The notes: generated from the sequence alone by a model not told the origin. Positions 15,947-24,906 are shown, numbered from the stretch's first letter. The stretch is 40,737 bases of DNA from Mycobacterium sp. E2733 (GCF_001667585.1 NZ_LZJZ01000085.1:1-40737); one strand, 5' to 3'. Numbers and translations are program-made.

Positions 15947-18262
15947 ATGCTGCAGGGGATCGCCCGATTGGCCATCGCGGCGCCGCGCCGCATCATCGCG
16001 ATAGGCGTTCTGGTTTTCATCGCCGCCGCGATCTTCGGGATCCCCGTCGCCAAGAGCCTGTCGCCCGGGGGCTTCCAAGATCCGCACTCGGAGTCCGCCC
16101 ACGCGATCCAGGTGTTGACCGACAAGTTCGGACAGAGCGGTCAGCAGATGCTGATCCTGGTGACAGCGCCCGGGGGCACCAATAGCGAACAGGCCCGCAA
16201 TGTGGGGACCGACCTGGTCAACCAGCTGCGGAAGTCACCGTTGGTCTACAACGTGTCCTCGCCGTGGACGGTCCCCCCGGAGGCGGCCGCGGACTTGGTC
16301 AGCCGCGACGGCAAGTCGGGCCTGCTCGTGGTCAACCTCAAGGGCGGCGAGAACTACGCGCAGACCAACGCCCAAACCATCGCGGACCAATTCGTCCACG
16401 ACCGCGACGGCGTGACCGTCAGCGCCGGCGGCGCGGCGATGCAGTACGCCCAGATCAACACCCAGAACCAGGCCGATCTGCTGGTGATGGAGATGATCGC
16501 GCTCCCGCTGAGCTTCGTGATTCTCATCTGGGTCTTCGGCGGGCTCCTGGCGGCGGCGCTGCCGATGGCGCTGGGGGCGCTGGCCGTGGTCGGTTCGATG
16601 ACGGTGTTGCGGCTGATCACGTTCACCACCGAAGTGTCGATTTTCGCGCTCAACCTGAGCACCGCGCTGGGCCTGGCGCTGGCCATCGACTACACCCTGC
16701 TGATCGTCAGCCGGTACCGCGACGAGTTGGCCGACGGCAGCGACCGGGAACAGGCGCTGATCCGGACCATGGCCACCTCCGGGCGCACGGTGCTGTTCTC
16801 CGCGGTGACCGTGGCGTTGTCCATGTCGGCGACGGTGGCGTTCCCGATGTACTTCCTCAAGTCCTTCGCGTACGCCGGCGTGGCCACGGTGGCCTTCGTC
16901 GCGACCGCCTCGATCGTGATCACGCCGGCCGCCATCGTGCTGCTGGGTCCCCGGCTGGACGCACTGGACGTGCGCCGGCTGTTGCGCCGCGTCTTCCGGC
17001 GCCCCGAGCCGGAGCACAAACCCGTCGAGCAGCTGTTCTGGTACCGGTCGAGCAAGCTGGTGATGCGCCGCTGGGCGCCGATCGGCCTGACCGTCGTTGC
17101 GGTGCTGCTCCTGCTCGGGCTTCCATTCCTCGGCGTGAAATGGGGCTTCCCGGACGACCGGGTGCTGCCGCGTTCGACGTCGTCGCATCAGGTCGGTGAC
17201 CGACTGCGCAACGATTTCGCGGACGACTCCGCGACGTCCGTGCCGGTCGTCGTCCCCGACGCGCGGGGCCTGAGTCCGGCGGACCTGGACCGGTACGCCG
17301 CCGACTTGTCGCGGGTTCCCGACGTGTCGGACGTGTCGGCTCCGGGCGGGACGTTCGTAGGCGGGAATCGGACTGGACCGCCGGCCGGGGCCACCGGGCT
17401 GGCCGACGGCAGCGCCTTCCTGACCGTCAGCAGCACGGCGCCGCTGTTCTCCCCGGCCAACGACGCCCAACTCAAGCGGTTGCATGAGCTACCCGGGCCG
17501 GGCGGCCGCGCCGTCGCGATGGGCGGCGTCGCCCAGGTCAACCGCGACAGCGTGGACGCGGTCACCGACCGGCTTCCGCTGGTGCTCGGGCTGATGGCCG
17601 CCATCACCTTCGCGCTGTTGTTCCTGCTCACCGGCAGCGTGGTGCTCCCGGCGAAGGCGCTGGCCTGCAACATCCTCTCGCTGACCGCGGCCTTCGGTGC
17701 GCTGGTGTGGATCTTCCAGGACGGGCATCTCGGCGCGCTCGGAACCACGCCGAGCGGGACGCTGGTCGCCAACATGCCGGTGCTGCTGTTCTGCATCGCC
17801 TTCGGGTTGTCGATGGACTACGAGGTGTTCCTGCTCTCGCGGATCCGCGAGTACTGGCTCGCGTCCGGGGCCGCCCGACCGGGACGGCCGACCCCGAAGG
17901 AGGCGCACGCCGCCAACGACGAGAGCGTCGCGCTCGGCGTCGCCCGTACCGGCCGGGTGATCACCGCGGCCGCGTTGGTGATGTCGATGTCCTTCGCCGC
18001 GCTGATCGCCGCCCACGTTTCGTTCATGCGGATGTTCGGTCTCGGCCTGACGCTCGCGGTGTTCGCCGACGCCACCCTGGTGCGAATGGTCGTGGTGCCG
18101 GCGTTCATGCATGTGATGGGCCGGTGGAATTGGTGGGCGCCCAGGCCGCTGGCCTGGCTGCACGATCGGTTCGGCATCAGCGAGGGCGGGGCCCACGTGT
18201 ACGTCGAGCCGGTCCCCCTCGACGGTGGTCCGCTGGCGGAACCCGTGCCCAACATCTGCTAA
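15947..18262 (+). CDS. mmpL13: MmpL13, RND-superfamily lipid transporter, intact
   Basis: A 771-residue transporter starting at the ATG at 15947 (MLQGIARLAIAAPRR), preferred over a start at 15890 because GGAAGG precedes it and MmpL proteins begin this way. It has the standard layout: TM1, a periplasmic porter domain, TM2-6, a second porter domain, TM7-12. The Asp-Tyr pairs that carry protons in MmpLs are visible in ALAIDYTLLIVSRYRDE (TM4) and GLSMDYEVFLLSRIRE (TM10). MmpLs export or flip cell-envelope lipids using the proton gradient. In M. tuberculosis I recall this locus as two genes, mmpL13a and mmpL13b, summing to this length; here it is one uninterrupted frame. The cargo is unknown. Confidence 0.93.
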   Translation: MLQGIARLAIAAPRRIIAIGVLVFIAAAIFGIPVAKSLSPGGFQDPHSESAHAIQVLTDKFGQSGQQMLILVTAPGGTNSEQARNVGTDLVNQLRKSPLVYNVSSPWTVPPEAAADLVSRDGKSGLLVVNLKGGENYAQTNAQTIADQFVHDRDGVTVSAGGAAMQYAQINTQNQADLLVMEMIALPLSFVILIWVFGGLLAAALPMALGALAVVGSMTVLRLITFTTEVSIFALNLSTALGLALAIDYTLLIVSRYRDELADGSDREQALIRTMATSGRTVLFSAVTVALSMSATVAFPMYFLKSFAYAGVATVAFVATASIVITPAAIVLLGPRLDALDVRRLLRRVFRRPEPEHKPVEQLFWYRSSKLVMRRWAPIGLTVVAVLLLLGLPFLGVKWGFPDDRVLPRSTSSHQVGDRLRNDFADDSATSVPVVVPDARGLSPADLDRYAADLSRVPDVSDVSAPGGTFVGGNRTGPPAGATGLADGSAFLTVSSTAPLFSPANDAQLKRLHELPGPGGRAVAMGGVAQVNRDSVDAVTDRLPLVLGLMAAITFALLFLLTGSVVLPAKALACNILSLTAAFGALVWIFQDGHLGALGTTPSGTLVANMPVLLFCIAFGLSMDYEVFLLSRIREYWLASGAARPGRPTPKEAHAANDESVALGVARTGRVITAAALVMSMSFAALIAAHVSFMRMFGLGLTLAVFADATLVRMVVVPAFMHVMGRWNWWAPRPLAWLHDRFGISEGGAHVYVEPVPLDGGPLAEPVPNIC

Positions 18263-18289
18263 CGCGCCGATCGATTTGTCGCAAGACCC

Positions 18290-18295
18290 TATTGT
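18290..18295 (+). promoter_or_regulatory. -10-like TATTGT upstream of the methyltransferase gene
   Basis: TATTGT fits TAnnnT and lies 32 bases before the ATG at 18327, leaving room for the GGAAGG ribosome site at about 18312. It could give the methyltransferase its own promoter in addition to read-through from mmpL13. Confidence 0.3.
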
Positions 18296-18326
18296 GAGGC
18301 TCATCCGAGTCGGAAGGTTGACGTGT

Positions 18327-18956
18327 ATGACAACGGCGGTGGACAACCCCTTCTTCGCGCGCATCTGGCCCGTCGTCGCCACCCACGAAACTGAGGTGAT
18401 ACGGTCCCTTCGCCGGGAGAACCTCGCGGGGCTGTCGGGGCGGGTGCTGGAGGTCGGTGCGGGCATTGGGACGAACTTTCCCCACTACCCGGAGTCGGTT
18501 CACGAGGTGGTGGCGGTCGAGCCCGAGCCGCGGCTGGCGGCCCAGGCCCGCGCCGCGGCGGATGTGGTGCCCGCCCGCGTCGTCGTGACGGGCGAGACGG
18601 CCGAAGGGTTCGGCGGCGGGGAGCCGTTCGACGCCGTGGTGTGCTCGCTGGTGTTGTGCTCCGTGCAGGATCCGGGCGGCGTGCTCCGACGCCTGTATTC
18701 GTTGCTGCGGCCGGGTGGCGAGCTGCGCTACCTCGAGCATGTGGCGAGCGCCGGGGCGCGGGGCCGCTTCCAACGGATCGCCGACGCGACGCTGTGGCCC
18801 CGGTTGTTCGGCAACTGCCACACCCACCGCGACACCGAGCGCGCAATAGTCGACGCCGGATTCGAAGTCGACGTTTCCCGGCGCGAATTCACGTTGCCGG
18901 CGTGGGCGCCGATGCCGGTGTCGGAAATCCTGCTGGGCCGCGCCCGCAGGCCGTAA
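18327..18956 (+). CDS. Class I SAM-dependent methyltransferase (phosphatidylethanolamine/ubiE-like)
   Basis: A 209-residue methyltransferase with motif I GRVLEVGAGIGTNFPHY (about residues 38-54), the acidic residue of motif II in VAVEPEP, and a DAVVCSLVLCSVQDP motif IV-like segment. The GELRYLEHV post-motif follows. This type (methyltransferase_11, METTL7-like) acts on lipids or small hydrophobic substrates. It follows mmpL13 after 64 bases in the same direction, as Rv1147 follows mmpL13b, so it may modify the transported lipid; that is inference. GGAAGG precedes the ATG. Its stop faces that of the sirtuin gene ten bases away. Confidence 0.88.
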   Translation: MTTAVDNPFFARIWPVVATHETEVIRSLRRENLAGLSGRVLEVGAGIGTNFPHYPESVHEVVAVEPEPRLAAQARAAADVVPARVVVTGETAEGFGGGEPFDAVVCSLVLCSVQDPGGVLRRLYSLLRPGGELRYLEHVASAGARGRFQRIADATLWPRLFGNCHTHRDTERAIVDAGFEVDVSRREFTLPAWAPMPVSEILLGRARRP

Positions 18957-18966
18957 TCCCGCGCGG

Positions 18967-19680
18967 CTACTTCAGCAGCGCGGGCAGCCGCTTCAGCAAC
19001 CCGGGCAGCGCCTGGCCGGCCGTCTCGCGGATGCTGATCGTGGCGTTTCTGGACAGCGGCGTGACCTCGGGATTGACCTCGATGACGGCGGTGCCGCGCG
19101 AGAGCGCCAGCTCGGCCAGCCCGGCGGCCGGATAGACGATCGCCGAGGTTCCGACGACGACCATCACGTCGGCGGCCTCAGTCGCCGCGACGGCAGACTG
19201 CCACGGTGCGTCGGGCAACGGCTCACCGAACCACACGATGTCGGGCCGGATCAGGCCACCGCAGTGGCAGACCGGCGGCTCCACCTCCAGCATCGGTTCG
19301 GGCATCGCGGGCAGCGCGCCGGTGTACGGCATACCGCAACGGTCGCAACGGAATTCGAACAGGCTGCCGTGCAGGTGGTGAACCGGCATACTCCCGGCGC
19401 GCTCGTGCAAGTCGTCGACGTTCTGGGTGATGACGCTGACTTCGGCGCCGTCCTGCCAGGCGGCGATGGCGCGGTGCCCGGCGTTGGGCTGGACGTCGGC
19501 CACCAGATAGTGGCGCCACAAGTACCATCCCCACACCCGCTCGGGGTTGTCGCGCCACCCTTGTGTGCTGGACAGCTCGTAAGGATCGAAGCGGGCCCAC
19601 AACCCGTTCTTGTCGTCGCGGAAGGTCGGCACCCCGCTCTCCGCGGAGATTCCCGCGCCGCTCAGCACCGCCACTCGCAT
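18967..19680 (-). CDS. NAD-dependent protein deacylase, sirtuin (SIRT5-like)
   Basis: A 237-residue sirtuin. The NAD site is [14 protein letters not shown] (8-21) and TQNVD (85-89); the catalytic His is His104 in HHLHGS; a structural zinc is bound by Cys112, Cys115, Cys138 and Cys140. Tyr53 and Arg56 (WYLWRHY) give the YxxR signature that lets SIRT5/CobB-type enzymes remove succinyl and malonyl groups, so acidic deacylation is likely besides deacetylation. It matches Rv1151c in length and position. The ATG at 19680 is six bases from a TATCTT hexamer with no ribosome site, so a leaderless mRNA is predicted. It would link acyl-CoA metabolism to protein control. Confidence 0.93.
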   Translation of the reverse strand: MRVAVLSGAGISAESGVPTFRDDKNGLWARFDPYELSSTQGWRDNPERVWGWYLWRHYLVADVQPNAGHRAIAAWQDGAEVSVITQNVDDLHERAGSMPVHHLHGSLFEFRCDRCGMPYTGALPAMPEPMLEVEPPVCHCGGLIRPDIVWFGEPLPDAPWQSAVAATEAADVMVVVGTSAIVYPAAGLAELALSRGTAVIEVNPEVTPLSRNATISIRETAGQALPGLLKRLPALLK

Positions 19681-19686
19681 CCCACA

Positions 19687-19692
19687 AAGATA
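19687..19692 (-). promoter_or_regulatory. -10 hexamer TATCTT of the predicted leaderless sirtuin promoter
   Basis: On the minus strand TATCTT ends six bases before the sirtuin ATG at 19680. The gap (TGTGGG) has no spacing for a ribosome site. Confidence 0.55.
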
Positions 19693-19705
19693 GCCGTGCT
19701 TGCGA

Positions 19706-19711
19706 CATACT
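19706..19711 (+). promoter_or_regulatory. -10 hexamer CATACT of the predicted leaderless gntR promoter
   Basis: CATACT (A at position 2 and T at position 6) ends six bases before the GTG at 19718. With the opposite hexamer at 19687-19692, both divergent starts are served within 37 bases. Confidence 0.45.
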
Positions 19712-19717
19712 GAAGAG

Positions 19718-20083
19718 GTGGAGTTGCGGGATTTGCTGAAGGTCGACATGAAAGCGGGCAGGCCGCTGTTCGACCAGCTCAGGACCCAAGTCATCGACGG
19801 CGTCCGGGCCGGTGCGCTGCCGCCCGGGACCCGGCTCCCGACGGTGCGCGACCTGGCCGGCCAGCTGGGCGTCGCGGCCAACACCGTGGCCCGCGCCTAC
19901 CGCGAACTGGAGTCGGCGGCAATCGTTGAAACCCGCGGGCGCTTCGGCACTTTCATCTCCCGCTTCGACCCGACCGACGCCGCGATGGCGGCCGCCGCCA
20001 AGGAGTACGTCGAGGTGGCCCGGGCGCTGGGGCTGACGAAGTCCGACGCGATGCGCTACCTGACCAACGTGCCGGACGACTGA
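19718..20083 (+). CDS. GntR-family transcriptional regulator, YtrA subfamily
   Basis: A 121-residue regulator. It has an N-terminal winged helix-turn-helix ([17 protein letters not shown] ... [22 protein letters not shown] ... GRFGTFIS) and only a short helical tail of about 40 residues, which defines the YtrA subfamily; there is no effector domain. I choose the GTG at 19718 (VELRDLL) over a TTG six codons earlier because this matches the length of Rv1152 and sits six bases after a -10 hexamer. YtrA regulators usually control membrane transporters or antibiotic response; here the nearest divergent gene is the sirtuin, which may be a target. Confidence 0.9.
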   Translation: MELRDLLKVDMKAGRPLFDQLRTQVIDGVRAGALPPGTRLPTVRDLAGQLGVAANTVARAYRELESAAIVETRGRFGTFISRFDPTDAAMAAAAKEYVEVARALGLTKSDAMRYLTNVPDD

Positions 20084-20093
20084 GCGCGCCGTC

Positions 20094-21136
<1,043 letters not shown>

Positions 21137-21160
21137 CCGCCCGTTTGCGGCAATCCCGGC

Positions 21161-21166
21161 TAGGCT
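21161..21166 (+). promoter_or_regulatory. -10 hexamer TAGGCT of a predicted leaderless promoter
   Basis: TAGGCT ends six bases before the ATG at 21173 of the DUF5302 gene, the same hexamer and nearly the same spacing as upstream of the preceding gene at 20680. Confidence 0.5.
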
Positions 21167-21172
21167 GCCGCT

Positions 21173-21361
21173 ATGGCTGAATCGAAGTCTTCCGAGGCGC
21201 CGGAATCGGACGACGACAACAAGCGCAAGTTCCGCGAGGCCCTCGACCGCAAGATGGCCAAGTCGTCGGGCGGGTCCGACCACAAGAGTGGCGGCAGTAA
21301 GCAGTCTCGTGCGCACGGCCCGGTGGAGAACCGCCGCGAATTCCGCCGCAAGAGCGGCTGA
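21173..21361 (+). CDS. DUF5302 family small protein
   Basis: A 62-residue, very hydrophilic protein (MAESKSSEAPESDDDNKR, ending NRREFRRKSG) with an acidic N-terminal third and a basic C-terminus; it is probably disordered. The KFREALDRK segment and RKSG ending are typical of the actinobacterial DUF5302 family, whose function is unknown. It follows the split-barrel gene after 36 bases with its own -10 hexamer. No cysteine or membrane segment is present. Confidence 0.85.
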   Translation: MAESKSSEAPESDDDNKRKFREALDRKMAKSSGGSDHKSGGSKQSRAHGPVENRREFRRKSG

Positions 21362-21401
21362 CTGCCGGCCGTCGCCCGTTGCGCGCCAATCACTTTGGCG
21401 A

Positions 21402-21935
21402 TCAGCCTTCGGTGCGGGTGAACAGGCCGACCGACGGGTCGGCCTGGCCGGGTTCGCCCCGCAGGCTGCCGCGGGTGCTCGGGTGTCCGAAGTCCACTCG
21501 CGACGGGTCGTTCTGGTAGGCCCAGTCCGCCACGATGGTGCGCTGACGGAACTTCCAGCGGCCGTCGTGCTTGGTGTACGTGTCCAGGTACCGGCCGCCG
21601 ATGATGACGTCCAGATCGTGTTCGGGACCGGCGAAGGTGTGGAACACCAGGCAGTAGATCTCACCCCGGGCCGTGTCCCCCTCGACCACGAAGTTCGTTG
21701 TGGTGATGTTGTGTTGGGAGACACGCACATACGGTTCCGCGGCCTGTAGTTGGACGATGAAATGTTCGACGCCGCCCGTCGAGAACGAGCCGTGCGCGTC
21801 GGTCGCGTCGGGGTGATACAGGCGGCGAAGCGCGTCATAGTCGGCGCGGTCGACGGCCCGGCAATACGCGGTGACTAGTTGATGCAGTTCGTCGCGGTCC
21901 AGCATCAGTGCCAATCGGGCCTCATCCACCACCAC
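21402..21935 (-). CDS. SnoaL/NTF2-like protein
   Basis: A 177-residue protein of the NTF2-like superfamily. DRDELHQLVTAYCRAVDRAD, then RLYHPDATDAHGSF, then GGRYLDTYTKHDGRWKF is the ring-hydroxylating dioxygenase beta-subunit/SnoaL_4 pattern. Family members are isomerases, dehydratases or hydrolases, or bind small hydrophobic ligands in the cone-shaped pocket; the visible Tyr, His and Asp residues (YCRAVDRAD, HPDATD) suit an active site. Three consecutive GTG codons (21935, 21932, 21929) and an internal ATG at 21905 are possible starts. A GGGAG lies upstream of the first. The substrate is unknown. Confidence 0.8.
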   Translation of the reverse strand: MVVDEARLALMLDRDELHQLVTAYCRAVDRADYDALRRLYHPDATDAHGSFSTGGVEHFIVQLQAAEPYVRVSQHNITTTNFVVEGDTARGEIYCLVFHTFAGPEHDLDVIIGGRYLDTYTKHDGRWKFRQRTIVADWAYQNDPSRVDFGHPSTRGSLRGEPGQADPSVGLFTRTEG

Positions 21936-22041
21936 GTCACCTGACTCCCTGGTTATTCGGCGGCCGCAAGCGCCTCTCTGATAGGTAGTCTCTCAACACA
22001 GAGGCCATCGGCCTTAGGGTGTTCGGCGGAAAGGTTGGTCG

Positions 22042-22621
22042 TTGACGGTGAAACTTTGGCTCGCTCAAGATCCTGAGGCCGACGCGCTGCTGGACGAGAA
22101 CCCGTTGGCCCTGCTAATCGGGATGGTTCTGGATCAGCAGGTGCCTTTCGAGACGGCCTTCTCGGGGCCGAAGAAGATCGCGGACCGGATGGGCAACTTC
22201 GGTGCTCATGAAATCGCCGAGTACGACCCCGACAAGTTCGCCGCGCTGTGTTCGGAAAGGCCTGCGATACATCGCTTTCCGGGATCGATGGCCAAGCGTA
22301 TCCAGACCCTGGCCCAGATCATCGTGGACCGTTACGACGGCGATGCCGCCGGCCTATGGACCGCCGGCGACCCCGACGGCGAGGAGTTGCTGCGGCGCGT
22401 CAAGGGGCTGCCCGGTTTCGGCGAGGTCAAGGCGCCAGATCTTTCTGGCTTTGCTGGGCAAGCAGTACGGCGTGAATGTAAAGGGCTGGCGCGCGGCGGC
22501 CGGGCAGTTCGGCAAGGCCGGCACGCACATCTCCGTCGCCGATATCGTCGACGCCCAATCGATGGGCAAAGTGCGTTCCTACAAGAAGCAGTTGAAAGCG
22601 GCGGCCAAGGCTGCCAAGTAG
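22042..22621 (+). pseudogene. HhH-GPD base-excision glycosylase-like protein (Rv1156-like), frameshifted
   Basis: The first frame encodes TVKLWLAQDPEADALL, then LALLIGMVLDQQVPFETAFSG, then a helix-hairpin-helix ending GLPGFGEVKA, the HhH-GPD fold of DNA glycosylases. After the codons for GEVKA the frame is lost. The expected continuation (QIFLALLGKQYGVNVKGW to KQLKAAAKAAK) is intact in the next frame and stops at 22621. The break is one extra C near 22435 (GCGCCAGATC where GCGCAGATC is expected). Start is TTG at 22042 with GGAAAGG seven bases upstream. Either a recent mutation or a sequencing error; the rest is well preserved, which favours the latter. Without it the protein would have about 192 residues. 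Confidence 0.85.
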
Positions 22622-22649
22622 TAGGTCACCAGAAGGGAAGGGCGGCAAC

Positions 22650-22796
22650 GTGAAGACACACATAACGTGTCCGTGCGGGGAAGCCATCGTCGGCAAGGAT
22701 GAGGACGAGTTGGTCGAGCTGACCCAGGCTCATCTCGCCAGCGATCATCCGGGCCTCGAATACGACCGCGACGCGATCTTGTTCATGGCGTACTAA
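22650..22796 (+). CDS. DUF1059 family small protein
   Basis: A 48-residue protein from the GTG at 22650, with AGAAGGGAAGGG just upstream as a strong ribosome site. The sequence has the DUF1059 layout: CPCGEAIVGKDEDELVE, then HLASDHPG, then ending LFMAY. The Cys-x-Cys pair and histidines suggest metal binding, but no function is established. It is too short for many gene callers. It follows the HhH-GPD gene by 28 bases, probably in one transcript, and a strong hairpin lies 17 bases after its stop. Confidence 0.85.
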   Translation: MKTHITCPCGEAIVGKDEDELVELTQAHLASDHPGLEYDRDAILFMAY

Positions 22797-22813
22797 CGGA
22801 CTGACTGAACGCC

Positions 22814-22846
22814 GAGCGCGCGTGCCCCGGTGGGACACGCGCGCTC
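22814..22846. terminator. Bidirectional hairpin between convergent genes
   Basis: GAGCGCGCGTG pairs perfectly with CACGCGCGCTC (11 bp) around an 11-base loop whose CCC and GGG can pair further. It lies between the stops of the DUF1059 gene and the leftward Ala/Pro-rich gene, so it can end both transcripts. No T-run follows. Confidence 0.75.
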
Positions 22847-22868
22847 AGGGCGGGGAACAGTGAGGGCC

Positions 22869-23975
22869 CTACGGCACCACCGTGGAGCCGATGGTGGGCA
22901 TGAATTGGCACTGCTTTTCCTTGGTGGTGACCTGCCCGAAAATGGTCGACATGATGCTGCCCGACCCGGTGTCGGCGATCGCGGTCAGCGTCGTCGGCCC
23001 GTCGCCGTTGATGTCGGTGCGCGGCTTGAGCGCGACCGTCCCCGACTTGCCCGTGCTCAGGTTCACCCACGTGACGTTCAACGGCAGCTTCTGCACCTCG
23101 GCCGGTCCGGGGGTGCCGACGGCGGTGAACACGTAGGCCGTCTGTCCGGGGCCAGGACCGGGAGTCGGGATCTTGGCCGGGCCGGCCACCGACAGGGCGG
23201 TGGCGATCGCGCTGGTGCCGTCCGCCAGGCAGTTGGTGCCGATCGAGGGATACATGAAGTCCTGCGTGGGCGGAGCGTCGGGGCCGAATCCCGAGGCCGC
23301 CGCCGGTGCCGCGTCGGGCGCGGGAGCGGCGGCCGGTGGAGCCTCGGCCGGCGCCGGGGGTGCGGGTACGGGCGCCGCGACGGGTGCGACGGTGCCGGGC
23401 GCCGGCGCGGCCACCGGCGGTGTCGCAGCCGGCGGACCTGTGACCGGCCCGACAGCGCGCGCCGGGTCCGAGCCGAGGGACAGGTGCGACTCGCCGCCAG
23501 GTTCGACGCCCGCTGCCGGCGGAGCTGCGACCGGACCCGGACCGGCGGCGTGTGCCGGGTCGATGCCGGTCGGCAGGTGTGACTGGGCGCCCGGTTCGAC
23601 GCCCGCCGCGGGTACATGCGGCACCGGCGAGCCGTCCGGGAAAGCTGTTCCGGGGCCGGTGGCCGGCGATCCCGGCTGGGCCAGGAATTGATTCACCGAC
23701 TGGGCCACGTTCCGGGACTCGGTGGGCGCGCCCTGGTTGTGGCTGAAGGCCTGCGCTGCGGCCATGAGCAGCTGTGTCGCCTGCCCGGGATTGGTGGCCG
23801 CCTGCTGAATGATCGGGCTCAGCTGCGATAACGCCGGCAGGCCCGGGAGTTCTTGAGTCGAATTCGGTTGCGGTGTCGCCGGTTCGGCTGCCGCGCTCGG
23901 GCAGAACCCGAACGCGGCAGCCGATGCCGTCACGACAGCGGCCAATCCTTTGGACAGATTCCAAGTGGTTGCCAC
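22869..23975 (-). CDS. Secreted Ala/Pro-rich protein (Rv1157c-like)
   Basis: A 368-residue exported protein. The GTG at 23975 has GGAGGA seven bases upstream. Residues 1-30 form a Sec signal peptide ending in PSAAAEP. Residues 40-105 form a helical part; residues 105-235 are rich in Ala, Pro and Gly and contain two imperfect tandem units of about 30 residues, AAGVEPGAQSHLPTGIDP and AAGVEPGGESHLSLGSDP. The last 130 residues (PSIGTNCLADG ... CQFMPTIGSTVVP) look folded and contain two cysteines that could form a disulfide. It is second in an operon with the gene at 24023. Function unknown; a wall-associated structural or adhesion role is a guess. Confidence 0.87.
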   Translation of the reverse strand: MATTWNLSKGLAAVVTASAAAFGFCPSAAAEPATPQPNSTQELPGLPALSQLSPIIQQAATNPGQATQLLMAAAQAFSHNQGAPTESRNVAQSVNQFLAQPGSPATGPGTAFPDGSPVPHVPAAGVEPGAQSHLPTGIDPAHAAGPGPVAAPPAAGVEPGGESHLSLGSDPARAVGPVTGPPAATPPVAAPAPGTVAPVAAPVPAPPAPAEAPPAAAPAPDAAPAAASGFGPDAPPTQDFMYPSIGTNCLADGTSAIATALSVAGPAKIPTPGPGPGQTAYVFTAVGTPGPAEVQKLPLNVTWVNLSTGKSGTVALKPRTDINGDGPTTLTAIADTGSGSIMSTIFGQVTTKEKQCQFMPTIGSTVVP

Positions 23976-24022
23976 GGTGTGTCCTCCGGTCAGTAGGGGT
24001 GGCTTTGCTGTCGGTTAACTAA

Positions 24023-24703
24023 TCAGGGCAGGGCGGCGAGCAGCGGCGCCACCGGGTTGGCCCCGGTTGCCGGTGCGGCCGGAGCCGCCGGAGCCGCCGG
24101 AGCGGCGGGAGCCCCGGCCAGTGCCGGCAGGTCCTGCGGCAGGGTCATCTGCGCGGGCACGTTGACCGGCAGATTGGGCAGGAACGCCGGCATGTCGACC
24201 TTCGCCTGCGGAATCTGCGGGGCCGGCGGGGTGGCGGGGGCGGTCGGCGTCGACAGCCCCGGGATGGCCGGCAGTCCCGGTATGGATGACGTGGCCGGTG
24301 CGGCGGGCGCCGCGGGTGCCGCGGGTGCCGGCTGCGTCAGCCCCGGGATCAGCCCCTGGAGGCCCTGGGTGGTCGCCGGGGCGGAAGGCGTCGGTGCCTG
24401 CGCCAGCCCGGGGATCGACGGAACCGCGGCGGAAGGCGCCGGTGCCCCCCCGGCGGCCGACGGAACACCCGGGAAGGTAATGCCCGGAGCGGCCGGCGCG
24501 GCCGGCGGGGTGGCGCCCAGGGCGGTAGCGAGGTTCTGCAGGATTTGGGGTGCGTTGGCCGCCGAACTGATCAGCTGCTGCGGAATGTTCGGAATCGGCG
24601 GAGCCGGCACAGGGTCGGCGTGGGCGATACCGCCCGTGAGTAGGGCTGCGGACGAACCGACGACGACGGCCGCTGCACGCATGTAAGTCCAGATGGTTGG
24701 CAT
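24023..24703 (-). CDS. Secreted Ala/Pro-rich low-complexity protein (Rv1158c-like)
   Basis: A 226-residue protein with a signal peptide (MPTIWTYMRAAAVVVGSS, ending GIAHADP) and a mature chain that is about half Ala and Pro. Runs of AAPAAPAAPA near 130 and 200 and repeated IPGL units (PSIPGLA, GLIPGLT, SSIPGLPAIPGL) dominate. There is no cysteine. The ATG at 24703 has GGGAG upstream. It is followed after 47 bases by the gene at 22869, which is also exported, so the two are probably co-expressed. Repeat tracts of this sort vary in length between strains. The function is not known. Confidence 0.87.
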   Translation of the reverse strand: MPTIWTYMRAAAVVVGSSAALLTGGIAHADPVPAPPIPNIPQQLISSAANAPQILQNLATALGATPPAAPAAPGITFPGVPSAAGGAPAPSAAVPSIPGLAQAPTPSAPATTQGLQGLIPGLTQPAPAAPAAPAAPATSSIPGLPAIPGLSTPTAPATPPAPQIPQAKVDMPAFLPNLPVNVPAQMTLPQDLPALAGAPAAPAAPAAPAAPATGANPVAPLLAALP

Positions 24704-24739
24704 GACTCTCCCTGGTTGTGGAAAACGGGTCCGTCGCCG

Positions 24740-24767
24740 AAGTTACGTTGATACTGATGGGACTCAA
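24740..24767 (-). promoter_or_regulatory. Promoter candidate for the Ala/Pro-rich gene pair
   Basis: Read leftward, TTGAGT (24767-24762) and TAACTT (24745-24740) are 16 bases apart, a good housekeeping-type pair. The -10 is 36 bases from the ATG at 24703, leaving a short leader with a ribosome site. An ACACGTGT dyad and AT-rich sequence lie just upstream (about 24769-24805). Confidence 0.45.
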
Positions 24768-24893
24768 GTGACACGTGTGGCATTTATTTGATCGTTATTG
24801 ATACGAGTGACGGCGGTGACCGAACGCCACCCGACCAGGCGCGCAGCAGGCGACGCGGTCCGCCATATGCGGCTCAGGGCCAGCTCGATCGCC

Positions 24894-24899
24894 TAAAGT
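24894..24899 (+). promoter_or_regulatory. -10 hexamer TAAAGT upstream of pimE
   Basis: TAAAGT fits TAnnnT and ends seven bases before an ATA codon (24907) that opens the conserved pimE frame. The spacing is that of the leaderless genes in this window, but the codon is not ATG or GTG. Confidence 0.45.
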
Positions 24900-24906
24900 C
24901 GGGCGC

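Noticed and set aside
22425..22445. Programmed ribosomal frameshift in the HhH-GPD gene
   Set aside because: There is no slippery heptamer, internal ribosome site or downstream pseudoknot that I can see; a mutation or sequencing error is simpler.
22042..22653. The HhH-GPD first frame taken as a full 203-residue protein
   Set aside because: After residue 132 the product is Arg-rich and unlike the family, while the true C-terminus is intact in another frame.
24057..24510. Tandem GCCGGAGCC-type repeats as a CRISPR array or minisatellite
   Set aside because: The repeat is in frame and encodes AAP repeats of a secreted protein; unit length and spacing do not fit CRISPR.
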